From the NCBI GenBank assembly GCA_019232795.1, contig JAFANH010000098.1, forward strand, positions 1 to 46,473: a DNA stretch of 46,473 bases, given 5' to 3'. Source of the stretch: Burkholderiaceae bacterium (GTDB taxonomy: Bacteria > Pseudomonadota > Gammaproteobacteria > Burkholderiales > Burkholderiaceae_D). The notes beneath the pieces were generated by a model, which worked only from the letters and a program-made list of their open reading frames with translations, was not told the origin of the DNA and made no database searches. Both the position numbers and the translations under genes were made by a program. Below are positions 23,471 through 31,847 of this stretch, in pieces (position 1 is the first letter of the stretch; each line of letters starts with the position of its first letter).

Positions 23471-25402
23471 GTGCGGTCTGCGTTACCTATCCGTCTTGTC
23501 GTGAGCCAAGGCATGCGCGCCGGATTATTCTGGTGCATCGCCGTGCCCTTCCTGCTGATTATCTCATCCGTGGTATTCCAGCTGATGGAGCTGACGGAGA
23601 GTCGTGCGCTCTATGTGGAGCGTGCCCGTCTGAATGCCCAAAACCTCGGCGCCACGCTGGCGGCCAGCATTGCCGGCTCTTTCCAGATCATCGACGTCAC
23701 GCTGCAGGCGGCAAAAGACCAATTGCAATTGCGCCATTGGCCGGCACAGGTCTACGACCCGCAACTGGAAACGTCGCTGGAGCAGATGCGCGGCCGCGCC
23801 CCGTCGCTGATCGCGCTGCGCGTGGTGAACGCCGACGGCGACATCGTCTACGGGCGCGACCCCGGCCAGCTGGGGAAGGTTAACGTCGCCGACCGTCCGT
23901 ATTTCCACGACCTGGTCGATAACCCGCGCGCCGGCATGCTGATTTCCGAACCTTTGTTCTCGCGCGTAGCCAAGCGCTGGGTGCTGATATGCGCGCGCCG
24001 GCTCGAGCTGCCCGACGGCCGCTTCGGCGGCGTCGTCACCGGCGTGATTGCGCTCGAAAGCATGGCCGAGCGCCTGTCGGGCAAGGAAATCAAGCTGGGT
24101 GACAATGACGTATTCGCATTGCGCGACAGCCAGTCGAACCTGCTCACGCGCTATGGGCACGGCCGTCAGAACATGGAAGTGATCGGCTCCAAGCTGGCTT
24201 CGCCCGCGCTGGTCGCGCTGCAAGCGTCCGGCATCACCTCCGGATTTTACGAGTCGGAATCCGGAGTCGACAACGTCGATCGCATTTCCTACTACCAGAA
24301 GGTGGCTGGCCAGCCCTTGAGCGTGGTGGTGGGCCTGTCGACCGACGACGCCCTGGCCGGCTGGCGCCGCGAATCCCAGCACGCGTGGCTCGGCATAGGC
24401 TTGTTTGCGGTCCTCGTGGTGGGCGGCGCGGTGCTGTTCTACCGCGCGCAGATGCGCAAGCTGGACGCGGTGCACGAGCTGGAAGACGCGCACGTGTTCA
24501 ACGAAGAGATTATCGACCATTCCCCCATCGGCATCAACGTCTACCGCCCCAACGGACAATGCGTGCTGACCAATCCGTCTATGTTGGAAATCGTCGGCGC
24601 CACGGCAGAGCAATTGCTGGCGCAAAATTTCCGCGAGATCCAGGCGTGGAAGGATTGCGGCGCGCTGGAGATGGCGGATCAGACACTGGCCGACGACCAG
24701 ACGCGCCAGATGCGCGCACCGGTGACCACCGCTTTCGGCAAGAAGAACATCTGGCTGCAATGGGTGTTCACCACCTTCATGTCCCGCGGCGAGAAGCAGT
24801 TGCTGGTGATGGCGCGCGACGTCACCGAGGTGACGCTGGCGCGCGCCGCGCTGGAAGAATCGAACAGCCGCTTCCGCATGCTCAGCGTGACCGACGCCCT
24901 GACCGGCATAGCCAACCGCCGCAGTTTCAATGAGACGCTGGAGGCGGAATGGCGGCGCGCGGCGCGCAACCGCCAGCCGCTGGCGCTGGCGATGATAGAC
25001 GTCGACTTGTTCAAGAAATACAACGACCATTACGGCCACCAGGGCGGCGACGAATGCCTGCGCAGTGTGGCGCAGGTGCTGGAGAAAAACTGCCGGCGCG
25101 CCGGCGACTTCCTGGCGCGCTACGGCGGCGAAGAATTCGCGCTGGTCAGTCCCGCCACTGATAGCGCCGGCATCGCCCGTGTCGCCGAAAACATGCGGCG
25201 CGAACTGGAATTGCTGGCGCTGCCGCACGCGCTGTCGCCGTACGGCTGCGTCACCGTCAGCATAGGTGTTGCCAGCATGATTCCGGAGGAGGCGCAGCAG
25301 CCGGAAGTCCTGATCGCCAAGGCCGACAAGGCCTTGTACGACGCCAAGGCCGGCGGACGCAATCGCGTGGCTGTGAACGCGGAGACGATTGCGGAGCAGT
25401 AA
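23471..25402 (+). CDS. diguanylate cyclase: Cache (periplasmic)-PAS-GGDEF, paralogue 2
   Basis: This 643-residue membrane protein has the same architecture as the protein at 18831-20780: TM1 (about 16-35), dCache sensor with VNVADRPYFHDLVDNPRAGM, TM2 (about 305-325), PAS and GGDEF. The catalytic motif is RYGGEEF (about 551) and the I-site RAGD is present, so it is predicted to be active and feedback-inhibited. The start is taken as GTG 23471 because GGGGAGAG lies 4 bp upstream. ATG 23513 is an alternative. Divergence of the Cache domain from its paralogue suggests a different ligand. It ends 14 bp before a convergent Sel1-repeat gene. Confidence 0.92.
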   Translation: MRSALPIRLVVSQGMRAGLFWCIAVPFLLIISSVVFQLMELTESRALYVERARLNAQNLGATLAASIAGSFQIIDVTLQAAKDQLQLRHWPAQVYDPQLETSLEQMRGRAPSLIALRVVNADGDIVYGRDPGQLGKVNVADRPYFHDLVDNPRAGMLISEPLFSRVAKRWVLICARRLELPDGRFGGVVTGVIALESMAERLSGKEIKLGDNDVFALRDSQSNLLTRYGHGRQNMEVIGSKLASPALVALQASGITSGFYESESGVDNVDRISYYQKVAGQPLSVVVGLSTDDALAGWRRESQHAWLGIGLFAVLVVGGAVLFYRAQMRKLDAVHELEDAHVFNEEIIDHSPIGINVYRPNGQCVLTNPSMLEIVGATAEQLLAQNFREIQAWKDCGALEMADQTLADDQTRQMRAPVTTAFGKKNIWLQWVFTTFMSRGEKQLLVMARDVTEVTLARAALEESNSRFRMLSVTDALTGIANRRSFNETLEAEWRRAARNRQPLALAMIDVDLFKKYNDHYGHQGGDECLRSVAQVLEKNCRRAGDFLARYGGEEFALVSPATDSAGIARVAENMRRELELLALPHALSPYGCVTVSIGVASMIPEEAQQPEVLIAKADKALYDAKAGGRNRVAVNAETIAEQ

Positions 25403-25415
25403 GTGCCCGGCGGCG

Positions 25416-26216
25416 TCAGCTGCCGCTGGCCGACCTAGTCGGCAAGGGCGTATTGACCTGCCACTTGCTCGACAATGCCTGGCCCTCGGCAATCTGCGCT
25501 TCGCTCATGTCGTGCGCCGCTTCGTCGCGCAGGTTCTGCGCTTCGGCATTGCCGGTGGCGGCCGACAGGTTCCACAGCATGTAGGCAATCACGTTATCCT
25601 GCGGCACGCCGCCCACGCCATGCATGTGCAGCAGGCCGAGCAGGCGCTGCGCCTCCGCATGGCCCTGTTCGGCCGCGCGCTGGAACCAGGCGACCGAACT
25701 CTTGTAGTCCTGCGGTATGCCCTTGCCGGTGAAATACATCGCGCCCAGCATGTATTGTGCGTCGCTGTGGCCATGCTCGCCGGCCTTGCGGAACCATTGC
25801 AGCGCCTCGCGGTAATCGAGCGCAACGCTCTTGCCGCTGTAATACATGGTGCCGATCACGTATTGCGACTCGGCCAGCCCTTGCGCCGCTGCCTTGCGGT
25901 GCCAGGCCAGCGCCTGCGCGAAGTCCTGCGCCACGCCCGTGCCCATGTAGTACATATGACCGAGCAATTGCTGGGCATTGGCATCGCCGCCCTTGGCCGC
26001 TGCCGACAAGTCCTTGTACGCCGCCATGTAATTGCCGCTGCGGAATTCGGCCAGGCCGGTTTCGTAAGACATGGAGGCCGGGGAGCCCGTGGAGGCCTTG
26101 GGGGGCGTGGAAGAACTGCTTGCCTGGCTGGGCAGGGCCAGCCAGCAAGCCAGCAGCAGGCTCAGGGCTAAACACAGACGGCTGGCCGCGGTTCGCTGCG
26201 CGCGTGGTGAGATCAT
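25416..26216 (-). CDS. exported Sel1-like repeat protein
   Basis: This 266-residue protein has a hydrophobic leader (about 14-33, LCLALSLLLACWLALPSQAS). It then has four to five Sel1/TPR-like repeats of about 36 residues, each with the pattern A..LG.MYY.GKGV..DY..A..WF.KAA..GHA.AQ (for example MYYMGTGVAQDFAQALAWHR and MYFTGKGIPQDYKSSVAWFQ). Sel1 repeats form protein-binding superhelices, and exported members often scaffold envelope or signalling complexes. The C-terminal 60 residues are non-repeat. The location next to the Cache-GGDEF pair (convergent) gives no operon link. Partner unknown. Confidence 0.88.
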   Translation of the reverse strand: MISPRAQRTAASRLCLALSLLLACWLALPSQASSSSTPPKASTGSPASMSYETGLAEFRSGNYMAAYKDLSAAAKGGDANAQQLLGHMYYMGTGVAQDFAQALAWHRKAAAQGLAESQYVIGTMYYSGKSVALDYREALQWFRKAGEHGHSDAQYMLGAMYFTGKGIPQDYKSSVAWFQRAAEQGHAEAQRLLGLLHMHGVGGVPQDNVIAYMLWNLSAATGNAEAQNLRDEAAHDMSEAQIAEGQALSSKWQVNTPLPTRSASGS

Positions 26217-26285
26217 GGATTCTTGTTGTTGTGGTTCGCTCTTCGATAGTCCTGTTGCGCTCTTGGTTCCCGCAGTCCCCCGGCT

Positions 26286-27068
26286 TTATTCCCAATTGAT
26301 CTTGCCAAAGCCGCTGACCTGCGCATTGCGGGTGGCCGGATTCCCATAGACGGTGGCCGAACCGACGCCGTGCAGATAAATGTTGGCGGTTTGCTTGGCA
26401 TACACCTTGACGCTGCCGACGCCGTTCAGGTAGGCGTTGACCGTGTCGGCCCTGAGACTGGCGGCGTCGACGCTGCCGACGCCGTCCAGGCGGCCGGTGA
26501 AGCTCTTGGTCTGGCCGCTCAGCATCACGTGGCCGGCGCCGGGCAGGCTCAGTTCCACGCTGTCGCTGTCGCCGTCGTCGATCGTCATGCCGGCCACGCC
26601 GGAAGAGCGCGCCACCAGGTGCTTATAGTGCGCGCTCAGGTCGATCTTGCCGGTGCCGGTCGAGTTCAGGATCAGCTGATCTCCGGAAAAGCCGCTGAGC
26701 TGCGCCGCGCCGGTGCCGTTGCTGAAGAATTCCCTGAGCGCAGGCAGCGTCAGGTCGATGCTGACATGCGCGGAGTGCATATAGCCCTCGGTGCTGATTT
26801 CCAGCGTGTCGCCGTGCTGCTCGGTGACGACTTGGCGGCCCTCGCCCGGTTTTGCATGCACCACCAGCGCCGCCGTCGGCCCATAGTGCAGTTCCAGCGA
26901 GGCAATGCCGTTCAAGACCACCCGGTTTACGGTGGCGTCGATGGGGCGCGACTCTCCACCTTGACCGCCGCCTTGACCTGCATCGGCGGCTAGGGAGGCA
27001 AGGGACGTGGCGCCCAAAGCGAGGGCGATCAGATTGGCTGCCAGCTTGATTGAAAGGGCTTGTTTCAT
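26286..27068 (-). CDS. exported DUF2807 (GIN-domain) protein
   Basis: This 260-residue secreted protein has a signal peptide ending ASLAADAG near residue 29. It then has a repetitive beta-solenoid-like domain typical of DUF2807, with recurring GVASVEL/GTGKIDL/GVGSVDA/GVGSVKV/GVGSATV units. The near-regular NG(V/I)GS repeats indicate a right-handed helical beta fold, as in autotransporter-adhesin-head-like GIN domains. Members are envelope-associated with no known enzymatic role. It precedes the Sel1-repeat gene on the same strand by 69 bp, so the two exported proteins may form an operon. Confidence 0.85.
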   Translation of the reverse strand: MKQALSIKLAANLIALALGATSLASLAADAGQGGGQGGESRPIDATVNRVVLNGIASLELHYGPTAALVVHAKPGEGRQVVTEQHGDTLEISTEGYMHSAHVSIDLTLPALREFFSNGTGAAQLSGFSGDQLILNSTGTGKIDLSAHYKHLVARSSGVAGMTIDDGDSDSVELSLPGAGHVMLSGQTKSFTGRLDGVGSVDAASLRADTVNAYLNGVGSVKVYAKQTANIYLHGVGSATVYGNPATRNAQVSGFGKINWE

Positions 27069-27230
27069 GTTTTGCCTCCAGTGGACGGTATTTTACGGGC
27101 TTGCGACAACAATCGTTTGCCCTTGTCTTTACTATAGGGAAGCTTAAACCGATGCTCCAGTGCAATGCGATGGACTGCAGAAAATGGGGTGTGGATGGTA
27201 ATCAGAGAGGATTCTGGAGCATCAGGGGGT

Positions 27231-27270
27231 ACTTGCATAATTTGCGTCAAGTGCTATCATTGCTATCAAA
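27231..27270 (+). promoter_or_regulatory. candidate promoter/operator of the toxin-antitoxin operon
   Basis: TTGCAT (27233-27238) and TATCAT (27255-27260), 16 bp apart, form a plausible sigma70 promoter ending 30 bp before the antitoxin start. An inverted ACTTG...CAAGT pair (27231-27235, 27248-27252) overlaps the -35 region. A TGCTATCA direct repeat (27252-27259 and 27261-27268) overlaps the -10. Autorepression by the antitoxin-toxin complex at such a site would be normal for this family. Confidence 0.4.
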
Positions 27271-27290
27271 CTGAGTGTCGGGAGACGGCA

Positions 27291-27494
27291 ATGGCTCAAC
27301 TCGTGGTACGCAATCTGGATGACAAGCTGGTGCAGGCCCTCAAGCGACGTGCGGCGGCAGAAGGGCATAGTGCCGAAGAGACGCACCGGCAAATATTGCA
27401 GTCGGCGTTGCGCAGCCCCAAGCGCCGCAGTTTTGCCGAAGCGCTGCTGGCCATGCCGAATGTGGGCGAGGATACTGATTTTGCTCGCACATAG
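27291..27494 (+). CDS. FitA-like ribbon-helix-helix antitoxin
   Basis: This 67-residue protein has an N-terminal RHH motif (residues 3-38: LVVRNLDDKLVQALKRRAAA followed by HSAEETHRQIL). Its C-terminal tail (SFAEALLAMPNVGEDTDFART) is of the type that wraps and inhibits the toxin active site. It should be a DNA-binding antitoxin that autorepresses the operon with its partner. GGGAG lies 6 bp before ATG 27291. The PIN toxin starts 12 bp after its stop. FitA, StbC and VapB-type names are used for this group. Confidence 0.88.
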   Translation: MAQLVVRNLDDKLVQALKRRAAAEGHSAEETHRQILQSALRSPKRRSFAEALLAMPNVGEDTDFART

Positions 27495-27506
27495 CGACGC
27501 GCGCCG

Positions 27507-27923
27507 ATGTATCTGATTGATACCGACGTCATCAGCGAAGCCCGCAAGGGCGCCAAGGCCAATCCCGGTGTGCGTGCTTTTTTTCAGCAAGCCGTGGCCG
27601 ACGACATTCCGCTCTATATTTCGGCAATCACATTGGGCGAATTGCGCACAGGCGTGGAAAAGCTGCGTCACCGCGGCGATGCGGACCAGGCCAGGCGCCT
27701 GGAAACCTGGCTGGAACAACTGGCCGCAGAATACGCCGATTCCATCCTCGCGTTCGATGGCGACATGGCGCAAGTGTGGGGCAGGTTGCGGGTTCCCAAT
27801 CCGGAAAACGCAATCGACAAACAGATTGCCGCCACTGCGTTGATTCATGACCTGACTGTCGTCACTCGTAACCTCGCGCATTTTGCCGTGACGGGAGCGA
27901 ATTTACTGAATCCCTTTGAATGA
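27507..27923 (+). CDS. FitB/VapC-like PIN-domain toxin ribonuclease
   Basis: This 138-residue PIN domain has the catalytic acidic residues D5/D7 in YLIDTDVISE, Glu in ITLGELRTG, Asp in FDGDMAQVW and Asp in NAIDKQIAATAL. These toxins are Mg2+-dependent RNases that cut tRNA or other RNA and halt growth unless held by the antitoxin. The usual final TRN(x)xDF motif is present as TRNLAHF, so the last Asp is absent or replaced, which may lower activity. It follows the antitoxin by 12 bp and precedes a metallo-beta-lactamase gene by 9 bp. Confidence 0.9.
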   Translation: MYLIDTDVISEARKGAKANPGVRAFFQQAVADDIPLYISAITLGELRTGVEKLRHRGDADQARRLETWLEQLAAEYADSILAFDGDMAQVWGRLRVPNPENAIDKQIAATALIHDLTVVTRNLAHFAVTGANLLNPFE

Positions 27924-27932
27924 AATGATTTG

Positions 27933-28895
27933 ATGATCAAGCATCCTGCGCATCGTGTGAAACAGTCTCTTGTCGCCACTCTGTATCTGGCCGTGATGGC
28001 TAGCGTCTGCTTTACACTATCGGCAGCCGCAGCCGCCCAAACCGACTACGACCCGCCGACCAACTGCGACGACTGCGACACCTGGAATCAGCCGCAGGCG
28101 CCGTTCAAGATTCACGGCAACACCTATTATGTCGGCGTGCAGGGCCTGAGTTCGGTGCTGATCGCCACGCCCAAGGGCCTGATCCTGCTCGACGGCGACT
28201 TGCCGCAATCGGCGCCGCTGATCGAAGCGAACATACGCGCGCTCGGCTTTCGCGTCGAAGACATCCGTTATGTCCTCAACTCTCACGAGCACGTCGACCA
28301 CGCAGGCGGCATTGCCGCCTTGCAGCGCCATAGCGGCGCCGAGGTGGTGGCCAGCGTCGAAGGCGCCAGGGCATTGCGTGCCGGCCACATGGGGGACGAC
28401 GACCCGCAGATCGGCTACACGCGCACCTATGTCATCCCCGGCGTGGCGCACGTGAAGACCATAGTCGACGGCGAGGCGGTGTCACTGGGTGGCGTCAAAG
28501 TCATTGCCCACCGCACGCCCGGCCACACTGCGGGCAGCACGACCTGGACGTGGCGCAGCTGCAGCAAGAACGAGCGAGACAGAACCTGTTACGACATCGT
28601 CTATGCAGACAGCCTGAACGCCGTCAGCTTTCCCGGCTTCCGCTTCACCGGCGGCAAGGACAAGCCCGACCTGACGCCGGCCTTCCGCGCCAGCATCGCC
28701 AAGGTGGCGGCGCTGCCTTGCGACATCCTGATCACGGTGCACCCCGGATTCTCAGGCGTGCTCGAACACGCCGTCAAGGCGGCAGACGGAGAGGGCGTCA
28801 AAGCCTTCGTCGATAAGGGCGCGTGCCGCGCTTATGCGGACGATACCATGCAGACGCTGGAAAAGCGCGTGCGCAAGGAGCGCGCGGGAGGCTGA
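27933..28895 (+). CDS. subclass B3 metallo-beta-lactamase
   Basis: This 320-residue exported enzyme has a signal peptide ending near SAAAAAQ. The full B3 zinc set is visible: H118, H120, D122 and H123 in NSHEHVDHAGG, H198 in TPGHTAGSTTW, and H270 in ITVHPG. The ADSLNAVS segment carries Ser where B1 enzymes have the zinc Cys, confirming B3. The TPKGLILLDGDL strand is also family-typical. Such enzymes hydrolyse carbapenems and other beta-lactams and are often chromosomal in environmental betaproteobacteria. Start ATG 27933 is preferred over TTG 27930. It starts 9 bp after the toxin stop, so read-through expression is possible. A catalytic role in another lactam or ester pathway cannot be excluded. 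Confidence 0.9.
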   Translation: MIKHPAHRVKQSLVATLYLAVMASVCFTLSAAAAAQTDYDPPTNCDDCDTWNQPQAPFKIHGNTYYVGVQGLSSVLIATPKGLILLDGDLPQSAPLIEANIRALGFRVEDIRYVLNSHEHVDHAGGIAALQRHSGAEVVASVEGARALRAGHMGDDDPQIGYTRTYVIPGVAHVKTIVDGEAVSLGGVKVIAHRTPGHTAGSTTWTWRSCSKNERDRTCYDIVYADSLNAVSFPGFRFTGGKDKPDLTPAFRASIAKVAALPCDILITVHPGFSGVLEHAVKAADGEGVKAFVDKGACRAYADDTMQTLEKRVRKERAGG

Positions 28896-28975
28896 GGCGT
28901 GCATGACTCCCACGCCATTTCGTGAGAACCCGCGCTAGAATGGCCGAACTTGTAACTTCGCGCAGGGAGAATGCC

Positions 28976-29428
28976 TTGGCCGCCATCTTCGCCTTCATCC
29001 ACCATTTCGCCGCCTTCACGCTGTTTGCGGCGCTGGTCGTGGAACTGGTACTGCTGCGCCACGAGCTGACCGTGCAGATTGCGCGCACCATCCAGCGCTT
29101 CGACCTGATCTATGGCATTGCCGCCGGCGTGCTGCTGGTGGCGGGCTTTCTGCGCGTGCTGTATTTCGAAAAAGGCGAGCACTACTATTTCAACAGCATT
29201 CCCTTTCACATCAAGCTCGGCGCCTTCATCGTGGTGGGCTTGCTGTCTATCGTTCCGACCATGGAATTCTTTTCCTGGAGCAAGGTCCTGAAAGCCGGGC
29301 AGGCGCCCGTGCTCGACGCTACTCGGGTGCGCAAGCTGCGCATTCTCATCCACATGGAGTTGACCGGCGTAGGTGTGATCATCGTGTGCGCGGCGCTGAT
29401 GGCAAAGGGCATCGGCTACCACGGATAA
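28976..29428 (+). CDS. DUF2214 membrane protein (TTG start)
   Basis: This 150-residue protein has four hydrophobic helices and the family opening AAIFAFIHHFAAFTLFAALV, with histidines at the start of helix 1 that recur in DUF2214. A TTG at 28976 is chosen because AGGGAG (28964-28969) lies 6 bp before it and family similarity starts there. The in-frame ATG at 28940 lacks a ribosome-binding site. Function is unassigned. The conserved His and membrane topology resemble cytochrome b561 or haem-linked proteins, but this is only a resemblance. It lies between the metallo-beta-lactamase gene and a structured palindrome. Confidence 0.75.
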   Translation: MAAIFAFIHHFAAFTLFAALVVELVLLRHELTVQIARTIQRFDLIYGIAAGVLLVAGFLRVLYFEKGEHYYFNSIPFHIKLGAFIVVGLLSIVPTMEFFSWSKVLKAGQAPVLDATRVRKLRILIHMELTGVGVIIVCAALMAKGIGYHG

Positions 29429-29435
29429 GCTCGGC

Positions 29436-29533
29436 GGCCGCTGAAAAATTGCCCTGGCGTTGTTGCTGCTCCTCGCCGTACTATTCGTACTGTCTTCGTC
29501 GTAGCGCCTAGCCAGACCAATTTTGCAGCGGCC
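29436..29533. repeat. approximately 98-bp long-hairpin repeat element
   Basis: Outer arms GGCCGCTGAAAAATT (29436-29450) and AATTTTGCAGCGGCC (29519-29533) match in 14 of 15 positions. An inner arm pair with GTAC-TATTC-GTAC at the tip (29478-29490) can extend the hairpin with many G-U pairs in RNA. Such GTACTATTCGTAC-type units are remembered as dispersed repeats in beta-proteobacteria, which I cannot verify here. It starts 7 bp after the DUF2214 stop and may act as a terminator-like structure. Confidence 0.6.
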
Positions 29534-29572
29534 ACCTATCAAAACGAATTTCTATAACGAAGAAAGGGCACC

Positions 29573-29926
29573 ATGAAGTGGATTTTGATCGTTCTGGAGA
29601 AATACGCGGTATTTGAAGGCCGCTCGCGCCGCAAGGAATACTGGATGTTTGCGCTGATGGCCATCTTGTTCTGGTTCATGCTCAACATTGTCTTCCATAC
29701 CCTGGAATCGATATTCCGCATGAGCGACACAGCGGGCAACATCGGGCATATCTTGTACAACCTGGGCCTGTTTATTCCCGCCGTTGCGGTCGGCGTGCGC
29801 CGCCTGCACGACAGCGGGCGCAATGGCTGGTGGCTGTTGTTTCCGTTTGTGAATATCGTCTTGCTGTGCCTGCCGACCCAGCCTGGTGAAAACCAGTACG
29901 GGCCGGCGCCGTCGTTGGAAGACTAA
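29573..29926 (+). CDS. DUF805 membrane protein
   Basis: This 117-residue protein has the DUF805 opening FEGRSRRKEYWMFALMAILF and three to four hydrophobic helices. The conserved GVRRLHDSGRNGWWLLFPFVN motif in the third quarter has Arg/His/Asp/Ser characteristic of the family. DUF805 proteins are small inner-membrane proteins of unknown biochemical role. A GAAGAAAGG ribosome-binding site precedes ATG 29573. The stop overlaps the end of the convergent DedA-rhodanese gene by 4 bp. Confidence 0.9.
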   Translation: MKWILIVLEKYAVFEGRSRRKEYWMFALMAILFWFMLNIVFHTLESIFRMSDTAGNIGHILYNLGLFIPAVAVGVRRLHDSGRNGWWLLFPFVNIVLLCLPTQPGENQYGPAPSLED

Positions 29927-30846
29927 GTCTCTATCGCAAGCCCGGCTGCTATCCAGGCATCAATGCCCCCCGCCAGCGGGCGCACGTGCTTGAAGCCTTT
30001 CTCGATCAATTGCTTGGCCACCAGCGCGGCCGATGCTTCGTTGGGGCAGGCGCAGTAGAGCACGATTTCCGCATTGTGCGAAACGTCGGGCGTATAGCTT
30101 TCCAAGTCTCCGCTGTTGATGACCGTCGCGCCGGGGATGCGGCCGCCTCCCTGGGCGATGGACGAGCGCACGTCGATGATCAGCGGCGCTGCGCCGCGCT
30201 GCTGCAGGTGCTGGAGTTCGTCGACTGAAATGCGGGCCATGCGCAAGGCGCGCAGGAAGCTTTCGCGCTGCCACCATTTGTGCAGCACATAGACCGCCAG
30301 CGCCGAAAGCAGCAGCAGCGCGCCGTACTTGCCCAGCAGTTCCAGCGTGTTGAGCAGATCGTCGATGGCGGTGCTGAACAGTGAACCCAGCAGCATGGCC
30401 GAGCCGGCCCAGATGGCGGTGCCCACTATGTTATAGAGGATAAAGGAGCGCAAAGGCGTGGCCAGCGTGCCGGCCAGGGCGTTGGCCACGGTGGCAAAAC
30501 CGGGCACGAACTTGGCCACCAGCAGCGAAGGCGCGCCCCAGCGCGCGTACAGCGATTCGGTCTGGCGCACGCAGGAGTCGGGCGAGAGCGAAATGCGGCA
30601 CAGCGTAGAAAGCGCCTTGCGGCCAAGCCGCTTGCCGGCCCAGTACCAGACCAGGTCGGCCAGCTGCGCTGCCATGACGGCGCCTGCCAGCATCAGGACG
30701 GGGGAATGCTCGGCGCGGCTGAGCAGGGCGCCGGCGATGACCAGGGTGGGATAAGCCGGTACCGGCGCGCCCAGTTGCTCAACCAGGACGTTGGCAAACA
30801 CGACGGCAATGCCGAATTGTTCGATCAGGTGGAAGAGGGTATGCAT
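29923..30846 (-). CDS. DedA-family membrane protein fused to a rhodanese domain
   Basis: This is a 307-residue protein. Residues about 1-195 are a DedA/SNARE-associated domain: EQLGAPVPAYPTLVIAGALL, ADLVWYWAGKRLGRK and a KFVPGFATVANALAGTL amphipathic segment. This superfamily includes undecaprenyl-phosphate and phosphatidylethanolamine flippases. Residues about 205-307 are a rhodanese domain with active-site Cys in VLYCACPNEASA. The fusion of transmembrane DedA and cytoplasmic rhodanese is a recurring betaproteobacterial architecture and suggests sulfur or thiol transfer linked to membrane homeostasis. DedA domains are about 200 residues, so nothing is missing. Confidence 0.9.
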   Translation of the reverse strand: MHTLFHLIEQFGIAVVFANVLVEQLGAPVPAYPTLVIAGALLSRAEHSPVLMLAGAVMAAQLADLVWYWAGKRLGRKALSTLCRISLSPDSCVRQTESLYARWGAPSLLVAKFVPGFATVANALAGTLATPLRSFILYNIVGTAIWAGSAMLLGSLFSTAIDDLLNTLELLGKYGALLLLSALAVYVLHKWWQRESFLRALRMARISVDELQHLQQRGAAPLIIDVRSSIAQGGGRIPGATVINSGDLESYTPDVSHNAEIVLYCACPNEASAALVAKQLIEKGFKHVRPLAGGIDAWIAAGLAIET

Positions 30847-30940
30847 CGCATTCGTGCCAGGTCATGCGGCTCAGGATTCTATTTGAGGCCGCGTACGTAA
30901 GAATCAAGCAGGATTCAGGGAGTATTGTAAGGGACAAGAC

Positions 30941-31708
30941 TCAAGGGTGCACGTGACTGGCGGTTTGTGTGATGCTGTCATAGCGTTTTTCTATCGTGGC
31001 GAATTCTCCCGATTTTCGCAGCATGGCGAGACCGGCGTCGAAGCGGTCTCGGACATCGGCGTGCTTGAACGCGGCGGCGTAATGGGTGGGCGGAAACAGC
31101 GTATACCACGTCAGCGCCTGGTGGACGTCAACCAGATCTGCCACCTCGTGGTCGAAATACTCGAAGATGCGCTGGTCGGCAATGGCGACGTCCACATGGC
31201 CCGCATACAGCCGCAGGTTGCGGGTAACCTGGCGCGGCTCCTCGCGGTAATTCGGGTTGGCTTCCGCCATCTTCCTGAATTCCGGCCCTAACTGATACCT
31301 GGCGCGCTGGAAGGCGCTGATCGAATAGTTTTTGAGGTCGGCAATGCTCTTGATGTCGAGCTTGCGTGAAGCCAGCGCGATGGCCTTGTTGTGGAATTCC
31401 AGGTAAGGCACGGAAAAATAGGCCTGGATATGGAAATCGGCGTTGACGCAGGAAATGGCGTCGAGGTCGCCGTTGTCGAGCATGCGGAACAGCCGTTCAC
31501 GCGGGGCAAAGAAGGGTTCCACCTCGTACCCGGCATTGCGGGCGGCCGCCACGACAATGTCGTAATCGAGTCCGCGCTTTTCGCTTTCGATCACATAGGG
31601 CGGGGTGCCGGAAGCGAAGCCGACGCGCAGGGTTTCCGCGCCGGCCATCAGCGGGCACAGGAACAGGACGATCGCTGAAAATCTGGCCAATGCTGCAAAG
31701 CACTTCAT
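30941..31708 (-). CDS. family 3 periplasmic solute-binding protein
   Basis: This 255-residue exported protein has a signal peptide to about AGAETLRVGF. It then has the PBPb fold: GTPPYVIESEKRGLDYDIVV at the N-lobe, ISCVNADFHIQAYFSVPYLE, and the second-lobe hinge HVDVAIADQRIFEYF. Such proteins bind amino acids or related organic anions and deliver them to ABC importers or to membrane sensors. No permease or ATPase is adjacent. The neighbouring upstream genes are a GGDEF-EAL protein and a chemoreceptor, so a sensory role is as likely as transport. A remnant of another member is at 44567-44899. Confidence 0.85.
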   Translation of the reverse strand: MKCFAALARFSAIVLFLCPLMAGAETLRVGFASGTPPYVIESEKRGLDYDIVVAAARNAGYEVEPFFAPRERLFRMLDNGDLDAISCVNADFHIQAYFSVPYLEFHNKAIALASRKLDIKSIADLKNYSISAFQRARYQLGPEFRKMAEANPNYREEPRQVTRNLRLYAGHVDVAIADQRIFEYFDHEVADLVDVHQALTWYTLFPPTHYAAAFKHADVRDRFDAGLAMLRKSGEFATIEKRYDSITQTASHVHP

Positions 31709-31847
31709 GCCGTCCCCACAGAAAAAGGAGTGCTTCCCTTTCAGGAATACGGTCAGCTTAACCCCAGTCTGCCTTGTCGAGAGGAAAAATTGCGGGCCGC
31801 GCCGCTTGCTGTAGCAGCGCCGCCCGCTCTTTGTACTCTGCCTCCGT

